A stretch of 64,000 bases of DNA from positions 1 through 64,000 of the forward strand of contig JBMNGF010000019.1 of the NCBI GenBank assembly GCA_050949745.1. Direction: 5' to 3'. Source of the stretch: Syntrophaceticus sp050949745 (lineage in GTDB: Bacteria; Bacillota; DSM-12270; Thermacetogeniales; Thermacetogeniaceae). The notes under the pieces are model-generated. The model saw only the letters and a list, made by a program, of their open reading frames with translations. It had not been told where the DNA came from and ran no database searches. Every line of letters starts with the position of its first letter. The stretch's first letter is position 1. The position numbers were made by a program, and so were the translations under genes. Below are positions 16,060 to 24,606 of the stretch, piece after piece.

Positions 16060-16965
16060 TTAAACCTTTGTGATAAACACATCAATAATAGTGAAGATCA
16101 GCAGGGTAACACCAATGATTTGGTTCACAGTATAAGCGGCTGTTGTCACCTGTTTTAAATCGTCAGGCTTTACAATTAGATGCTCCCAAAAGAGCAGACC
16201 AGCAACCACAGCTATGCCCAGGTAATAAAATACTCCGGGTATGGCATGGGGATGGGCTGAAAAGTAAGGAACCATCAGCAATAATAATATAACAGCTAAG
16301 TGCAGTGCTTTCGCCATCTTTAAAGCCATAGGAATCCCGAATTTGGCTGGGACAGCATAAAGCCCTGTTTTTCTATCGAATTCCATATCCTGTGTAGCGT
16401 AAATAATATCAAATCCTGCCACCCAGCACATCACTGCTGCACTCAAGAGCATAGGGGGCAGGGCGAACTCACCGGTAACTGCCAGCCAACTGGCGGTAGG
16501 AGCAATCCCGCAGCAAAAACCAAGCACCAGATGGCAGGCCCAGGTGAATCTCTTGGTATAAGAATAAAGGACCAGCAATAGAACTGCCACAGGTGCAAGT
16601 TTCAGGCAGAGAGGGTTTAGCTGCCAAGCAGCCAGTAATAGCAGGCCAAAACCGATAATGCTCAGGGCAAGAACTTCTTTTGCGGAAACCAGCCCACGGG
16701 GCATGTGTCTATCGGCCGTTCTGGGGTTCCAGGCATCGAATTGAGCATCGATCAACCTGTTTATTGCATTGGCAGCATTGCGAGCCCCTATGAGAGCGAC
16801 AATGATCCAGAAAAACACTCGTGCCGAGGGGAGTCCGTTGGCAGCCAGCAACATCCCTATTAAGCCAAAGGGCAGAGCAAAAAGGCTGTGGCTGAACATT
16901 ACCAAATCTCCGTATAGTTTTAACTTTGCCCAAATGTTATTAATCTTTGATGCGATAACAGTCAA
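16060..16965 (-). CDS. UbiA-family prenyltransferase (4-hydroxybenzoate polyprenyltransferase/MqnP-like)
   Basis: This 301-residue integral membrane enzyme attaches a polyprenyl chain to an aromatic ring. The two Asp-rich motifs are NAINRLIDAQFDAWNPRT (about 65-82) and DIIYATQDMEFDR (about 187-199). About eight membrane helices are seen. The sequence best resembles the UbiA type found in futalosine-pathway menaquinone makers (MqnP), but ubiquinone-type or haem-type use cannot be excluded. It is 20 bp upstream of the double-U32 gene on the same strand, so they probably form one unit. Confidence 0.85.
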   Translation of the reverse strand: MTVIASKINNIWAKLKLYGDLVMFSHSLFALPFGLIGMLLAANGLPSARVFFWIIVALIGARNAANAINRLIDAQFDAWNPRTADRHMPRGLVSAKEVLALSIIGFGLLLLAAWQLNPLCLKLAPVAVLLLVLYSYTKRFTWACHLVLGFCCGIAPTASWLAVTGEFALPPMLLSAAVMCWVAGFDIIYATQDMEFDRKTGLYAVPAKFGIPMALKMAKALHLAVILLLLMVPYFSAHPHAIPGVFYYLGIAVVAGLLFWEHLIVKPDDLKQVTTAAYTVNQIIGVTLLIFTIIDVFITKV

Positions 16966-17170
16966 TTATTTCGCCTCATCTCCAAAATCATGTATCATAA
17001 AAAAATTCGCTATCAGACTCTTTTTTTCCTTCATTCAAAGATTCCACGTCCTTCTGCTCTGAAAGATCGTCCGTTTCTTTGATAAAATTGTAGAAATTAG
17101 TATAAAAAACAATTTTCTTCATACATTATTAACGTCCAACAAAATTAGCAATTAATAGGGGGTTATCTTA

Positions 17171-17680
17171 ATGGATATGCGAAAACCACAGTATCCTTTG
17201 GCTATCGCACTAGCTCTTATCCTTGTGGTGTCTTGTGTAGGATATCTTGTTTGGAGTCAGGGTAATGGTATGGTTCCTGATGCCTATACCAGTGAAAATG
17301 TTGCCGATGCCAGTCCGGAGTCAAGATCTGACAATATGGACCTTTTGGCTAGGGTTATCCACGGTGAAGCCGCCGATGAACCATATCTGGGCAAAGTGGC
17401 TGTCGGTGCTGTTATGCTGAACAGGGTGAATAGTGCTTCCTTTCCCAACAGCATTTCTGGTGTTGTTTTTGAACCATATGCCTTTGAATCAGTTTCTAAC
17501 GGCCTCATCTGGCAGCGTACACCATCAGAGGAGTCTGTGCGAGCAGCAGGGGAAGCTTTGAATGGGCTTGATCCTACTTATGGTGCTCTGTTCTTCTGGA
17601 ATCCGAGCAAACCAGTAAGCCCCTGGATCTGGTCGCGGCAGATTATTACGGAAATCGGGCAGCATGTCTTTGCGATATAG
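17171..17680 (+). CDS. sleB: Spore cortex-lytic enzyme SleB-type cell wall hydrolase
   Basis: This 169-residue protein has an N-terminal membrane/signal segment (LAIALALILVVSCVGYLVW) and a Hydrolase_2 domain: ARVIHGEAADEPYLGKVAVGAVMLNRV with the catalytic Glu in HGEA (about 64). SleB is a lytic transglycosylase that degrades spore cortex in germination. The peptidoglycan-binding domain of longer SleB proteins is absent. It is followed 74 bp later by ypeB, its usual partner, which supports the assignment. AGGGGG precedes the ATG. Confidence 0.9.
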   Translation: MDMRKPQYPLAIALALILVVSCVGYLVWSQGNGMVPDAYTSENVADASPESRSDNMDLLARVIHGEAADEPYLGKVAVGAVMLNRVNSASFPNSISGVVFEPYAFESVSNGLIWQRTPSEESVRAAGEALNGLDPTYGALFFWNPSKPVSPWIWSRQIITEIGQHVFAI

Positions 17681-17754
17681 AGTAGCGGTGCGATGTCAAG
17701 TAGACAACTGGAAAATTATTAAGAAATTCACTGCTATAAAAGGAGGAATAAAAG

Positions 17755-19110
17755 ATGAATAAAAGAGAAACATATGCTATTGTTGGGCTTGCTGTTCTTT
17801 TCGGGCTAGCGGCAGTGTGGGGTGGGTTCCAGTTGAAAGAACGCCGTGTGGCTGAAGCCCAATTGGTAAACAAGTACAATGGTGCTTTTTACGAATCCCT
17901 ACAACGGACTAAGAATGTAGAGGCCTTGCTCTCTAAGGGGCTGGCCAGCGGTTCTTCTGATAACATGGATAATCTTTTTTCTGATCTTTGGTACAATGCC
18001 AATACAGCTCAAGCAAACTTGCACCAACTTCCTGTGTCACATCAGGTTGTAGCGCAAACATCTAAATTTCTGACTCAGGTAGGGGATTATGCTTATGCAA
18101 TTACAAAGCGAGATCAGGGAAAGAAGTTAACTGAGCGGGATCGCCAGACCATGAGTGAGCTCTACAAAAAGTCACAGGATCTTAACAGAGAATTGAGTAG
18201 GGTACAGCGCCAGGCTGCTGCCGGCAGTTTTAGTTGGACAGAAGTTAGACAGGGACTCAATAGAAACCTTTCTAAGGGTCAGCTTTCCGGTGCTGATGAC
18301 TCCTTTCGCCGTGTGGACAGTCAGATGCAGGAAGTCCCTGTTCTGATTTACGATGGCCCTTTTTCAGATCATTTAGAACGAGCAAAGCCCCGGGGAGTTA
18401 CAGGCAAGGAGGTTAATGCAGAAGAAGCCCGTAATAACGCCCGCGATTTTATTGATTTTAAGGGGGCAGAGGTTTCCAAAGTTAACAAGGGTAGAGATGC
18501 AGATGGCAGAATACCTGCCTACAGCTTTGAGTTTCAAGCCGGAGATAGTAACAAGGAAATAATCACCGCCCATATCACCAAAAAAGGGGGACACATGGTC
18601 TTTTACACCAACCCCCGCTCTGTCAATGAGACCAGATTTTCCGAGTCTAAGGCAAAATCCCTTGCACAGTCCTTTCTAGAGTCAAGGGGCATCAAAAATA
18701 TGGTGCCTACCTATACCATAAAGTCGAACAATGCCCTGACGATTTCCTTTGCTTATGAGCAGGATGATGTGATCATTTACCCGGATTTGATCAAGGTTAT
18801 GGTAGCCCTGGACAATGGGCAGATCCTGACCTATGATGCCCTTGGCTTCCTGATGTCTCATGAAGAGCGGGATCTTCCTCAAGCCAAGATCAGTATAGAT
18901 GAAGCACGTAAGAAACTGAATACTGATCTCAAAGTTCAGTCAGAGCGGATGGCGCTCATTCCCACATCTGGCAAACATGAGGTTTTAACATATGAATTTA
19001 AGGGAGAAATGCGGGGAGACAGCTTCCTTGTTTACATAAATGCCCAGACTGGCGGAGAAGAGCAAATATTCAAGCTGCTGGAAACCCCTAATGGTACGCT
19101 GGTCCTATAG
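17755..19110 (+). CDS. ypeB: Germination protein YpeB
   Basis: This 451-residue protein has an N-terminal signal/anchor (YAIVGLAVLFGLAAVWGGFQL), a helical N-terminal domain (about 40-190), then PepSY-like repeats toward the C-terminus (for example EARNNARDFIDFKGA, ESKAKSLAQSFLESRG, DEARKKLN). YpeB is needed to stabilise and localise SleB in the spore and holds it in check until germination. The gene follows sleB as in other spore formers. AGGAGG precedes the ATG. Confidence 0.93.
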   Translation: MNKRETYAIVGLAVLFGLAAVWGGFQLKERRVAEAQLVNKYNGAFYESLQRTKNVEALLSKGLASGSSDNMDNLFSDLWYNANTAQANLHQLPVSHQVVAQTSKFLTQVGDYAYAITKRDQGKKLTERDRQTMSELYKKSQDLNRELSRVQRQAAAGSFSWTEVRQGLNRNLSKGQLSGADDSFRRVDSQMQEVPVLIYDGPFSDHLERAKPRGVTGKEVNAEEARNNARDFIDFKGAEVSKVNKGRDADGRIPAYSFEFQAGDSNKEIITAHITKKGGHMVFYTNPRSVNETRFSESKAKSLAQSFLESRGIKNMVPTYTIKSNNALTISFAYEQDDVIIYPDLIKVMVALDNGQILTYDALGFLMSHEERDLPQAKISIDEARKKLNTDLKVQSERMALIPTSGKHEVLTYEFKGEMRGDSFLVYINAQTGGEEQIFKLLETPNGTLVL

Positions 19111-19164
19111 GGAAGCAAGGGGACCTTCTTTTGCTTCCATATTTATTTTCTATCCGAAAGTGTA

Positions 19165-19195
19165 AACAGGCGGCCTTTCTTAGTGGCCGCCTGTT
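19165..19195 (+). terminator. Hairpin after ypeB
   Basis: A perfect 11-bp stem (AACAGGCGGCC 19165-19175 with its complement 19185-19195) lies 55 bp after the ypeB stop. No long T run follows, so termination efficiency is uncertain. Confidence 0.6.
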
Positions 19196-19382
19196 ACCGT
19201 TATATAGATGTCAGACTTTACTCTCCTTTGAACTCTGCGGTAATTACTCTATGGTCATTTCATGTATGACTGATGCCGATAACACTGGACGGGCTTGGCC
19301 GTCAACAATCACTTCTATGACAGATGGGGTTGTGACAGTAGTTTCCGTGAAGCGCAGAACAAGAGAAAGAGAGGCATATAAT

Positions 19383-19826
19383 TTATTCAATTTCTATATT
19401 TAAGGTGCGCCCTTGGACCACCTTCTCTTTAGGAAGGGTGATTTCTAAAACCCCATTTTTATAGCGTGCACTGGCCTCTTCGGGTTTAATCTGGTCTGGA
19501 AGAGTGATTGTTCTTGTAAAGGAGCCAAAGCTGCGTTCTTTGAGTTTGAAGTTTCCTTCTGTAGTGTCTTTTTCTTCCTCAATTTTTCCCCCAAGCTGAA
19601 CACTGTTTTCCAGTACATTGATCTTCACATTTTCAGGAGAGTAACCGGGGAGGTCAGCCCTAATCAGATAGTCTGTCCCCCTGTCGAGCAAATCGATAGA
19701 TGGTTTCCATTCCCCCATACCTGAAACAGAGGGCATTCTTGTAAAAAGATCATCAATAAAGCTGTTGATCGTTTCTCTCATAGGTGTCATATCTCTCCAG
19801 TTATCGCGGCGCATAATGGAAGACAT
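19383..19826 (-). CDS. Hsp20/alpha-crystallin family small heat shock protein
   Basis: This 147-residue chaperone has the alpha-crystallin domain: DYLIRADLPGYSPENVKINVLENSVQLGGK (about 53-82) and the C-terminal ARYKNGVLEITLPKE (about 121-135). A short N-terminal arm and a short C-terminal tail surround it. Such proteins hold unfolding proteins under stress. The ATG at 19826 has GGAGATG upstream. I see no CIRCE inverted repeat in the promoter region. Confidence 0.93.
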   Translation of the reverse strand: MSSIMRRDNWRDMTPMRETINSFIDDLFTRMPSVSGMGEWKPSIDLLDRGTDYLIRADLPGYSPENVKINVLENSVQLGGKIEEEKDTTEGNFKLKERSFGSFTRTITLPDQIKPEEASARYKNGVLEITLPKEKVVQGRTLNIEIE

Positions 19827-20329
19827 TTCATCATCTCCTTTAGATTTACTTATTATAAATTGTGTCCTGATTAAAGAGCTTTCATCATAAAAAGTGAAAA
19901 AAATGAAAAGGTATCTTATGTTAATAGTTCCAAAACCATCAGAATGTACTATAATAATGAATGTATTTTAATAACTTCTTAGCGGCATTAGGGTTGTGAA
20001 GCTGTTGATGAATACTGCTTTTAGTTCTCATGGGTATCGTGAGAAACTATTGCCTAGGGGATTTTGTTTATAGGGGAAAGTGTTTGACTTCCCGTTTATG
20101 TTCGGTTTGTAGGTCTCAAACTGGCCAGGGGGGAAGAGATACTTGTTTAATATTTTCCTTGTATGCAGGAAATTAATATTTATAAAAAGAAACAACCTTA
20201 AAGGTTAAAGCTTCAGCAGAATGCCGGGAATTTAGTAAAATTTATCTTATAGATTCCGACTTAGTTGAAAGATATTTTATAATAGTGGTTTTAAGATAAA
20301 TGCTCGGCAGTAATAGGAGTTGCAGATAT
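19827..20329. other. 500-bp spacer between hsp20 and the next plus-strand gene
   Basis: No gene is supported here. The A/T-rich part next to hsp20 should hold its promoter. Near the other end, TATAAT at 20278-20283 with a weak TTCCGA about 18 bp upstream may be the promoter for the 20330 gene. Confidence 0.4.
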
Positions 20330-20770
20330 GTGTTCATTTATTCTGTGCAGCATTTGCTAATTTTACGGCTATTTATGTGTTATAAATTTCAAAATGAAGC
20401 AGTACTGCATCATCTACTCTTTTTGGTGAGCGCTGCTAAAAGCGAGGAGCAGGCTCTCGGTTTCTACGATTTTAAGAGGTTGGGGAAAGGTGCTTACAGC
20501 TGTAATATTCAGCGGCTTCTGGCAGATTTAAAAGCAGAGAAACTTATTGAGGAGGGGGATGGGTGTTTGCAGATCACTGATCAGGGCAGGCATGTCTATA
20601 TTAGTTTGGGATCATCGTTAAGGGCTTTTACTGACTTTTGGGATTTGTGTTTTACCATCATGGAGCGTTATCAGGGGGACTCACGAAAGCTTAAGCGCAG
20701 GGTTTTTTCTGATATTACTTTTCGCAGAACAAGGATCGGCGAACGCATTTTTGATTATTGTTTGTATTGA
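20330..20770 (+). CDS. Hypothetical protein, possible winged-helix
   Basis: This frame encodes about 146 residues from the GTG at 20330, which has GGAG about 11 bp upstream; an ATG at 20375 and a longer start at 20300 are alternatives. The middle (FKRLGKGAYSCNIQRLLADLKAEKLIEEGDGCLQITDQGRHVY) has the helix-helix-wing look of small transcription regulators, followed by a basic, aromatic C-terminus (KLKRRVFSDITFRRTRIG). The family is not recognised. It precedes the DUF1786 gene by about 60 bp and may be co-transcribed. Confidence 0.55.
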   Translation: MFIYSVQHLLILRLFMCYKFQNEAVLHHLLFLVSAAKSEEQALGFYDFKRLGKGAYSCNIQRLLADLKAEKLIEEGDGCLQITDQGRHVYISLGSSLRAFTDFWDLCFTIMERYQGDSRKLKRRVFSDITFRRTRIGERIFDYCLY

Positions 20771-20827
20771 TCTCTGTAGTTATGAAATATTTTTTGATTT
20801 TTATCCTGCCATTGGAGGTAGTTGTTA

Positions 20828-21862
20828 ATGAGTTTCAGGAATCGTATTTTAGCGATAGATATTGGAGCAGGCACTCAGGATATTCTTCTCTATGAGGATG
20901 GCATTCCGGTTGAAAATTGTGTAAAAATGGTTCTCCCTTCAGCAACGACACAGGTGGCTGGTAAAATCGCTCGGGCGACAGCGGCGGGCAGGGATATTTA
21001 CTTAAGCGGCCATTTGATGGGAGGCGGCCCAATGGTAAGTGCTCTAAAAAAGCATCTGGCTGCAGGGCTGCAGGTTTATGCTTCACCTTTTGCGGCCAAA
21101 ACCGTCAGAGATGACCCGCAGGAGGTTGAGGCCATGGGCGTACAGATCGTCCAGGAGCGACCGGATGGTGATCTGCTGGAAATAGAACTAGGCGATATTG
21201 ATCTAGATAAATTGGGAGCTGCCCTGGTTCACTATGATGTTTCTCTGCCAGATCTAGTGGCAGTAGCAGTACAGGACCATGGGGAGGCCATCGGAATGAG
21301 CAATCGAAAGTTCCGCTTCCAGCACTGGGAACGTTTCTTAAGGGATGGAGGGACTGTGGGTGATCTGATTTATAGAGATAATGTTCCTGCTTATTTTACC
21401 AGAATGCTGGCAGTGCAGCAGGATGCCCCAGGGGCCTATGTTATGGATACAGGGGCAGCGGCAGTCAGGGGGGCTTTGCTGGATCCTGTTGTGGCTGGCC
21501 ATCAGGAGAAGGGTGTGCTGGCGGTCAATGTGGGAAATCAGCATACATTAGCGGCTTTATTGAAGGGAAACCGCATTTGGGGGATTTTCGAGCACCACTC
21601 AGGTTTAATGACACCTGAAAAACTCGGTGATTATCTGCACCGCTTTGTCCAAGGGAAGGTGACAAATGAAGAGGTCTACAATGATCATGGACATGGTTGC
21701 GCTGTGCTGCCCGATGCCCCTATAGGGTGTTTTGACTTTACAGTTATCACAGGTCCCCAGCGCCATAAGGCAGAAGGTATGGGCTATTTTGCCGTTCCCT
21801 ATGGTGACATGATGCTCAGCGGAAGCTTCGGCCTTGTGGCAGCAGTCAAGGAGTACCAATAA
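20828..21862 (+). CDS. DUF1786 family protein
   Basis: This 344-residue protein begins RILAIDIGAGTQDILLYEDG, a phosphate-binding loop of the actin/hexokinase/Hsp70 (ASKHA) type, and later has YVMDTGAAAVRGAL and VNVGNQHTLAALL, further Gly-rich loops consistent with nucleotide binding. It matches the family sometimes labelled putative pyruvate formate-lyase activating enzyme (DUF1786), a label that seems unsupported because there is no radical SAM motif. HDHGHGC near the C-terminus may bind metal. GGAGGT lies eight bases before the ATG at 20828. Confidence 0.75.
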   Translation: MSFRNRILAIDIGAGTQDILLYEDGIPVENCVKMVLPSATTQVAGKIARATAAGRDIYLSGHLMGGGPMVSALKKHLAAGLQVYASPFAAKTVRDDPQEVEAMGVQIVQERPDGDLLEIELGDIDLDKLGAALVHYDVSLPDLVAVAVQDHGEAIGMSNRKFRFQHWERFLRDGGTVGDLIYRDNVPAYFTRMLAVQQDAPGAYVMDTGAAAVRGALLDPVVAGHQEKGVLAVNVGNQHTLAALLKGNRIWGIFEHHSGLMTPEKLGDYLHRFVQGKVTNEEVYNDHGHGCAVLPDAPIGCFDFTVITGPQRHKAEGMGYFAVPYGDMMLSGSFGLVAAVKEYQ

Positions 21863-21944
21863 CAGTCTCTGTTGCCTTCGACATCTTAGTGGGGCACGAT
21901 TTGGCGTTTTGATAGCAGTATTCGTTTCTCGTGTTTTTTGTAGA

Positions 21945-22076
21945 TAACGTGACAACAGGACCGTCCATTTGAGATGTGGGAAGTGGGAGGTTGGATGTGG
22001 GAAAAGACTCACCAAACGTGACAAGACCCCCGTCCCCCTGTCACGTCTCCCTGTCACAGGGATCTCCTTGTCACAC
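21945..22076. repeat. Cluster of TGTCAC/GTGACA palindromic repeat fragments
   Basis: The spacer before the thioredoxin reductase-like gene holds ACGTGACAACAGGACCGTCC, a second ACGTGACAAG, then three tandem CCCTGTCACG/CCCTGTCACA/CCTTGTCACA units. CGTGACA and TGTCACG form inverted pairs. The same CGTGACA...TGTCACG pair occurs at 33232-33260 before ilvD. This appears to be one or more degenerate copies of the GGGGAC-type repeat family of this genome. Confidence 0.6.
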
Positions 22077-22089
22077 ACAGGAGGTTATT

Positions 22090-22956
22090 ATGAAGTCAGA
22101 TATTCTTTGGGACATACTTATTGTTGGAACTGGGCCTGCAGGTATGGGTGCTGCAGTTAATGCTCGCATCAGGCAGAAAAATGTCATTCTTTTAGGTGGG
22201 GAGGGGGGCTCGGAAAAAATGGCTAAAGCCCCTGAGGTCAAAAATTACCTGGGTTTTCCCGAAATTACCGGAAAAGAATTGATGAAGAGATTCACCGATC
22301 ATGCTGTAGGCTTAGGGGCTGTGCTGGAAAAAGGGCGTGTGGATACTATTTATCCTGGGGATGAATTTACAGTGGTAACCCGGGATAATCAGCTTTATCG
22401 CTCCCGAACTGTGATTCTGGCTACAGGGATTCAGCAGGCGCGGCTGCTCCCCGGTGAAAAAGAACTGCTGGGGCATGGCCTGGGTTACTGTGCCACTTGT
22501 GACGGCCCTATCTACCGGGGTAAAGAGGTGGCGGTGATTGGGGAGACTCGGGAGGCAGAAGAGGAGGTAAACTTCCTGGCGGAAATCTGCAGTAAGGTTC
22601 ATTATTTTCCCTCCTATAAGGGAGAGCCGCAGGTTGACCCTCAGGTAGAGGTGTATAAGGAAAAGCCCTTGGCTGTGCTGGGGAATAAGCGGGCAGAAGG
22701 GCTAGCTCTGCCTGATGGAAAACTCCCTGTGGCGGGTGTTTTTATCATCAGAGAGGTTGCTCCGGCAGAGCAGTTGATCTCTGATCTAAAGCTTGAAGAT
22801 AAGTCTATAGTTGTTGATAGGCTGATGGAAACCAACATTCCGGGGGTTTTCGCTGCAGGTGATTGCACCGGTAAGCCTTATCAGATCGGAAAAGCTGCTG
22901 GGGAAGGTCTTACTGCCGCTCTCAGCGCAGTAAGCTACCTTGACAAAAAATCGTAA
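22090..22956 (+). CDS. Thioredoxin reductase-like flavoprotein without NADPH motif
   Basis: This 288-residue protein has the FAD-binding GTGPAG (13-18), ATG at about 111, the redox pair CATC (134-137) and the second FAD motif GVFAAGDCTGKPYQ. The region that normally binds NADPH (GxGxxA and HRRxxxR) instead reads VIGETREAEEE (149-159) and HYFPSYKG, so neither motif is present. That pattern is known from ferredoxin-dependent flavin thioredoxin reductases and deeply rooted thioredoxin reductases of anaerobes. AGGAGG precedes ATG 22090; the longer upstream frame lies in repeat sequence. No thioredoxin gene is adjacent. Confidence 0.82.
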   Translation: MKSDILWDILIVGTGPAGMGAAVNARIRQKNVILLGGEGGSEKMAKAPEVKNYLGFPEITGKELMKRFTDHAVGLGAVLEKGRVDTIYPGDEFTVVTRDNQLYRSRTVILATGIQQARLLPGEKELLGHGLGYCATCDGPIYRGKEVAVIGETREAEEEVNFLAEICSKVHYFPSYKGEPQVDPQVEVYKEKPLAVLGNKRAEGLALPDGKLPVAGVFIIREVAPAEQLISDLKLEDKSIVVDRLMETNIPGVFAAGDCTGKPYQIGKAAGEGLTAALSAVSYLDKKS

Positions 22957-23099
22957 TAAGGGACCGGCTATTATTCATCAAACAGAGTGTGGATCCCGCT
23001 GGAGAATAACTGAAGTTAATAGAATCTATTGAATAACCAGTGCTGTGTAATGCCCGATTAATATTCCTTGGAAATTAATTTTGTACCTTAAAAATAAAC

Positions 23100-23130
23100 C
23101 AGCCCTCTTTTATTGGATGGGCTGATTTTT
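23100..23130 (+). terminator. Intrinsic terminator
   Basis: Stem CAGCCC (23100-23105) with GGGCTG (23119-23124), followed by ATTTTTATATTT. It lies between the reductase-like gene and the SPFH gene. Confidence 0.65.
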
Positions 23131-23196
23131 ATATTTACATTATTATCAAAAAGTGATATCATGGTAATATCAAAATGAAATAAGGGGGTAGCTGCT

Positions 23197-24039
23197 GTGG
23201 TAGAAAAAAGAGCATGGACGATCAATGGTTTCATAGGTGTTTTGGGTGCTCTTGTTTTGCTCGGTCTCAGTATCTATGCTTTTGTGATCAATCAAATTGT
23301 ACTGGGAAGTGTCTTTTCCATAATTACTGTTATCCTAGCCTCGGGCATTAGAGTTGTACAGCCCAATGAAGCCAGGACAGTGATCTTTTTTGGTAATTAT
23401 GTTGGTACAGTTCGCCAACCTGGGCTGTGGTATGTTTTACCGCTTTCTTATGACCGGAAGATTTCATTAAGGGTTCGCAACTTTAACAGCAAAACATTGA
23501 AGGTCAATGATATAGACGGTAATCCCGTTGAGATCGCCGCTGTAGTGGTTTTCAAGGTTGTGGATTCAGCTAAGGCTGTCTTTGATGTTGATGATTATGA
23601 AGAATTTGTAGAGATCCAGAGTGAAACAGCTCTGCGGCATGTGGCAACAGGGTACCCTTATGATAACTTTGAGGATGAAGGGTATTCACTGCGTGGGAAC
23701 AGCAAGGAAGTTGCAGATGAGCTCTGTCATGAACTACAGGAGCGCCTTTCGTTAGCTGGTGTAAAGGTAATGGAAGCTCGCCTGACCCATCTGGCTTACG
23801 CTACAGAGATTGCCAGCGCCATGCTGCAGCGCCAGCAAGCTGCAGCGATTTTGGCTGCCCGTCAAAAGATCGTGGAAGGTGCTGTAGGGATGTCACAGAT
23901 GGCTATTTCACAGCTTCAGCAGGATGGAATTATTGATTTGGATGAAGAGCGTAAGGTAAACATGATCAATAACTTGTTAGTGGCGATCATTTCTGATCGT
24001 GGTGCCCAGCCGATCATTAATACAGGAAGCCTTTATTAG
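23197..24039 (+). CDS. SPFH/band 7 domain membrane protein
   Basis: This 280-residue protein has two N-terminal hydrophobic segments (GVLGALVLLGLSIYAFVI and VLGSVFSIITVILASGI), then an SPFH domain (RTVIFFGNYVGTVRQPGLWYVLPL...VNDIDGNPVEIAAVVVFKV...ESALRH-type) and a C-terminal helical region rich in Ala/Gln (MLQRQQAAAILAARQKIVEGA). SPFH proteins form membrane scaffolds. The GTG start has GGGGGT upstream. The next gene encodes a short ribbon-helix-helix protein, a frequent arrangement in Firmicutes. Confidence 0.9.
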   Translation: MVEKRAWTINGFIGVLGALVLLGLSIYAFVINQIVLGSVFSIITVILASGIRVVQPNEARTVIFFGNYVGTVRQPGLWYVLPLSYDRKISLRVRNFNSKTLKVNDIDGNPVEIAAVVVFKVVDSAKAVFDVDDYEEFVEIQSETALRHVATGYPYDNFEDEGYSLRGNSKEVADELCHELQERLSLAGVKVMEARLTHLAYATEIASAMLQRQQAAAILAARQKIVEGAVGMSQMAISQLQQDGIIDLDEERKVNMINNLLVAIISDRGAQPIINTGSLY

Positions 24040-24054
24040 ATAAGGGATCTATTT

Positions 24055-24231
24055 GTGGCCAAGAAAAAAGCATTTCCACTGCGTATTGACCCTAAACTAT
24101 ATGAGATTCTTGAACGCTGGGCAGCTGATGAATTCCGCAGTGTAAACGGTCAGATTGAATTCCTTCTCCGGGATGCGGCTGTAAAGTCAGGGCGTTGGCC
24201 AAGTGCTAAGCATTCTAGAGAAGGTAAGTAA
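24055..24231 (+). CDS. 58-residue Arc-type ribbon-helix-helix protein
   Basis: This short gene runs from GTG to TAA 15 bp after the SPFH gene. It encodes AKKKAFPLRIDPKLYEILERW, then SVNGQIEFLLRDAAVKSGR, the strand-helix-helix plan of Arc/MetJ proteins that bind DNA as dimers. An AAGGGA ribosome site precedes the start. Its link with the SPFH gene suggests a shared transcript; whether it regulates that operon is unknown. In the same frame after two stops (24241-24381) lies another helical stretch (LLRLAQKLAAELKFVAELAS) with no clear start, possibly decayed coding sequence. Confidence 0.8.
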   Translation: MAKKKAFPLRIDPKLYEILERWAADEFRSVNGQIEFLLRDAAVKSGRWPSAKHSREGK

Positions 24232-24400
24232 ATAGAATAAGATGACGATCTGTTGCGGCTTGCGCAGAAGCTTGCAGCAGAGCTCAAATTTGTAGCTGAG
24301 CTTGCTTCGATACTCACCGACGAAATCATTGGGTTTATGGGGAAGGCTTTATCGGGTAGGTTTTTAAGTATGATGAATCAATAGAATGGGGGGATGAATT

Positions 24401-24603
24401 TTGGAGTTTTTTCAAGAAAACATCCTGCTGCTTGCACCACTGATTATTTTGCAGGTTAATACTGTTTATCGCAGGTCTCGTAGATCTAGTGCGGCGTGAT
24501 TCTCAACAGCTGCGCTGGGGAATCAAGATGGCCGTGGGTGATTATTCTACTGATCAATATCATTGGACCTCTAATTTATTTTGTATTTGGCAGAAAGGAC
24601 TAA
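24401..24603 (+). pseudogene. PLDc_N (YxlE-like) small membrane protein, broken by two frameshifts
   Basis: Three frames in succession carry one recognisable protein: EFFQENILLLAPLIILQ (frame of 24401), then IAGLVDLVRRDSQQLRWGIKMA (frame of 24468), then WVIILLINIIGPLIYFVFGRKD and TAA at 24601-24603 (frame of 24535). Together they match the PLD-nuclease N-terminal family of two-helix membrane proteins, whose members (for example YxlE) sit directly before YxlF/YxlG-type ABC genes, as here. Two one-base shifts are needed, near 24455-24467 and near 24520-24535. Real decay and sequencing error are both possible. Confidence 0.8.
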
Positions 24604-24606
24604 ACA

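Noticed and set aside
21976..22089. N-terminal extension of the thioredoxin reductase-like protein
   Set aside because: It is translated from palindromic repeat DNA; ATG 22090 has a strong ribosome site and begins the FAD domain correctly.
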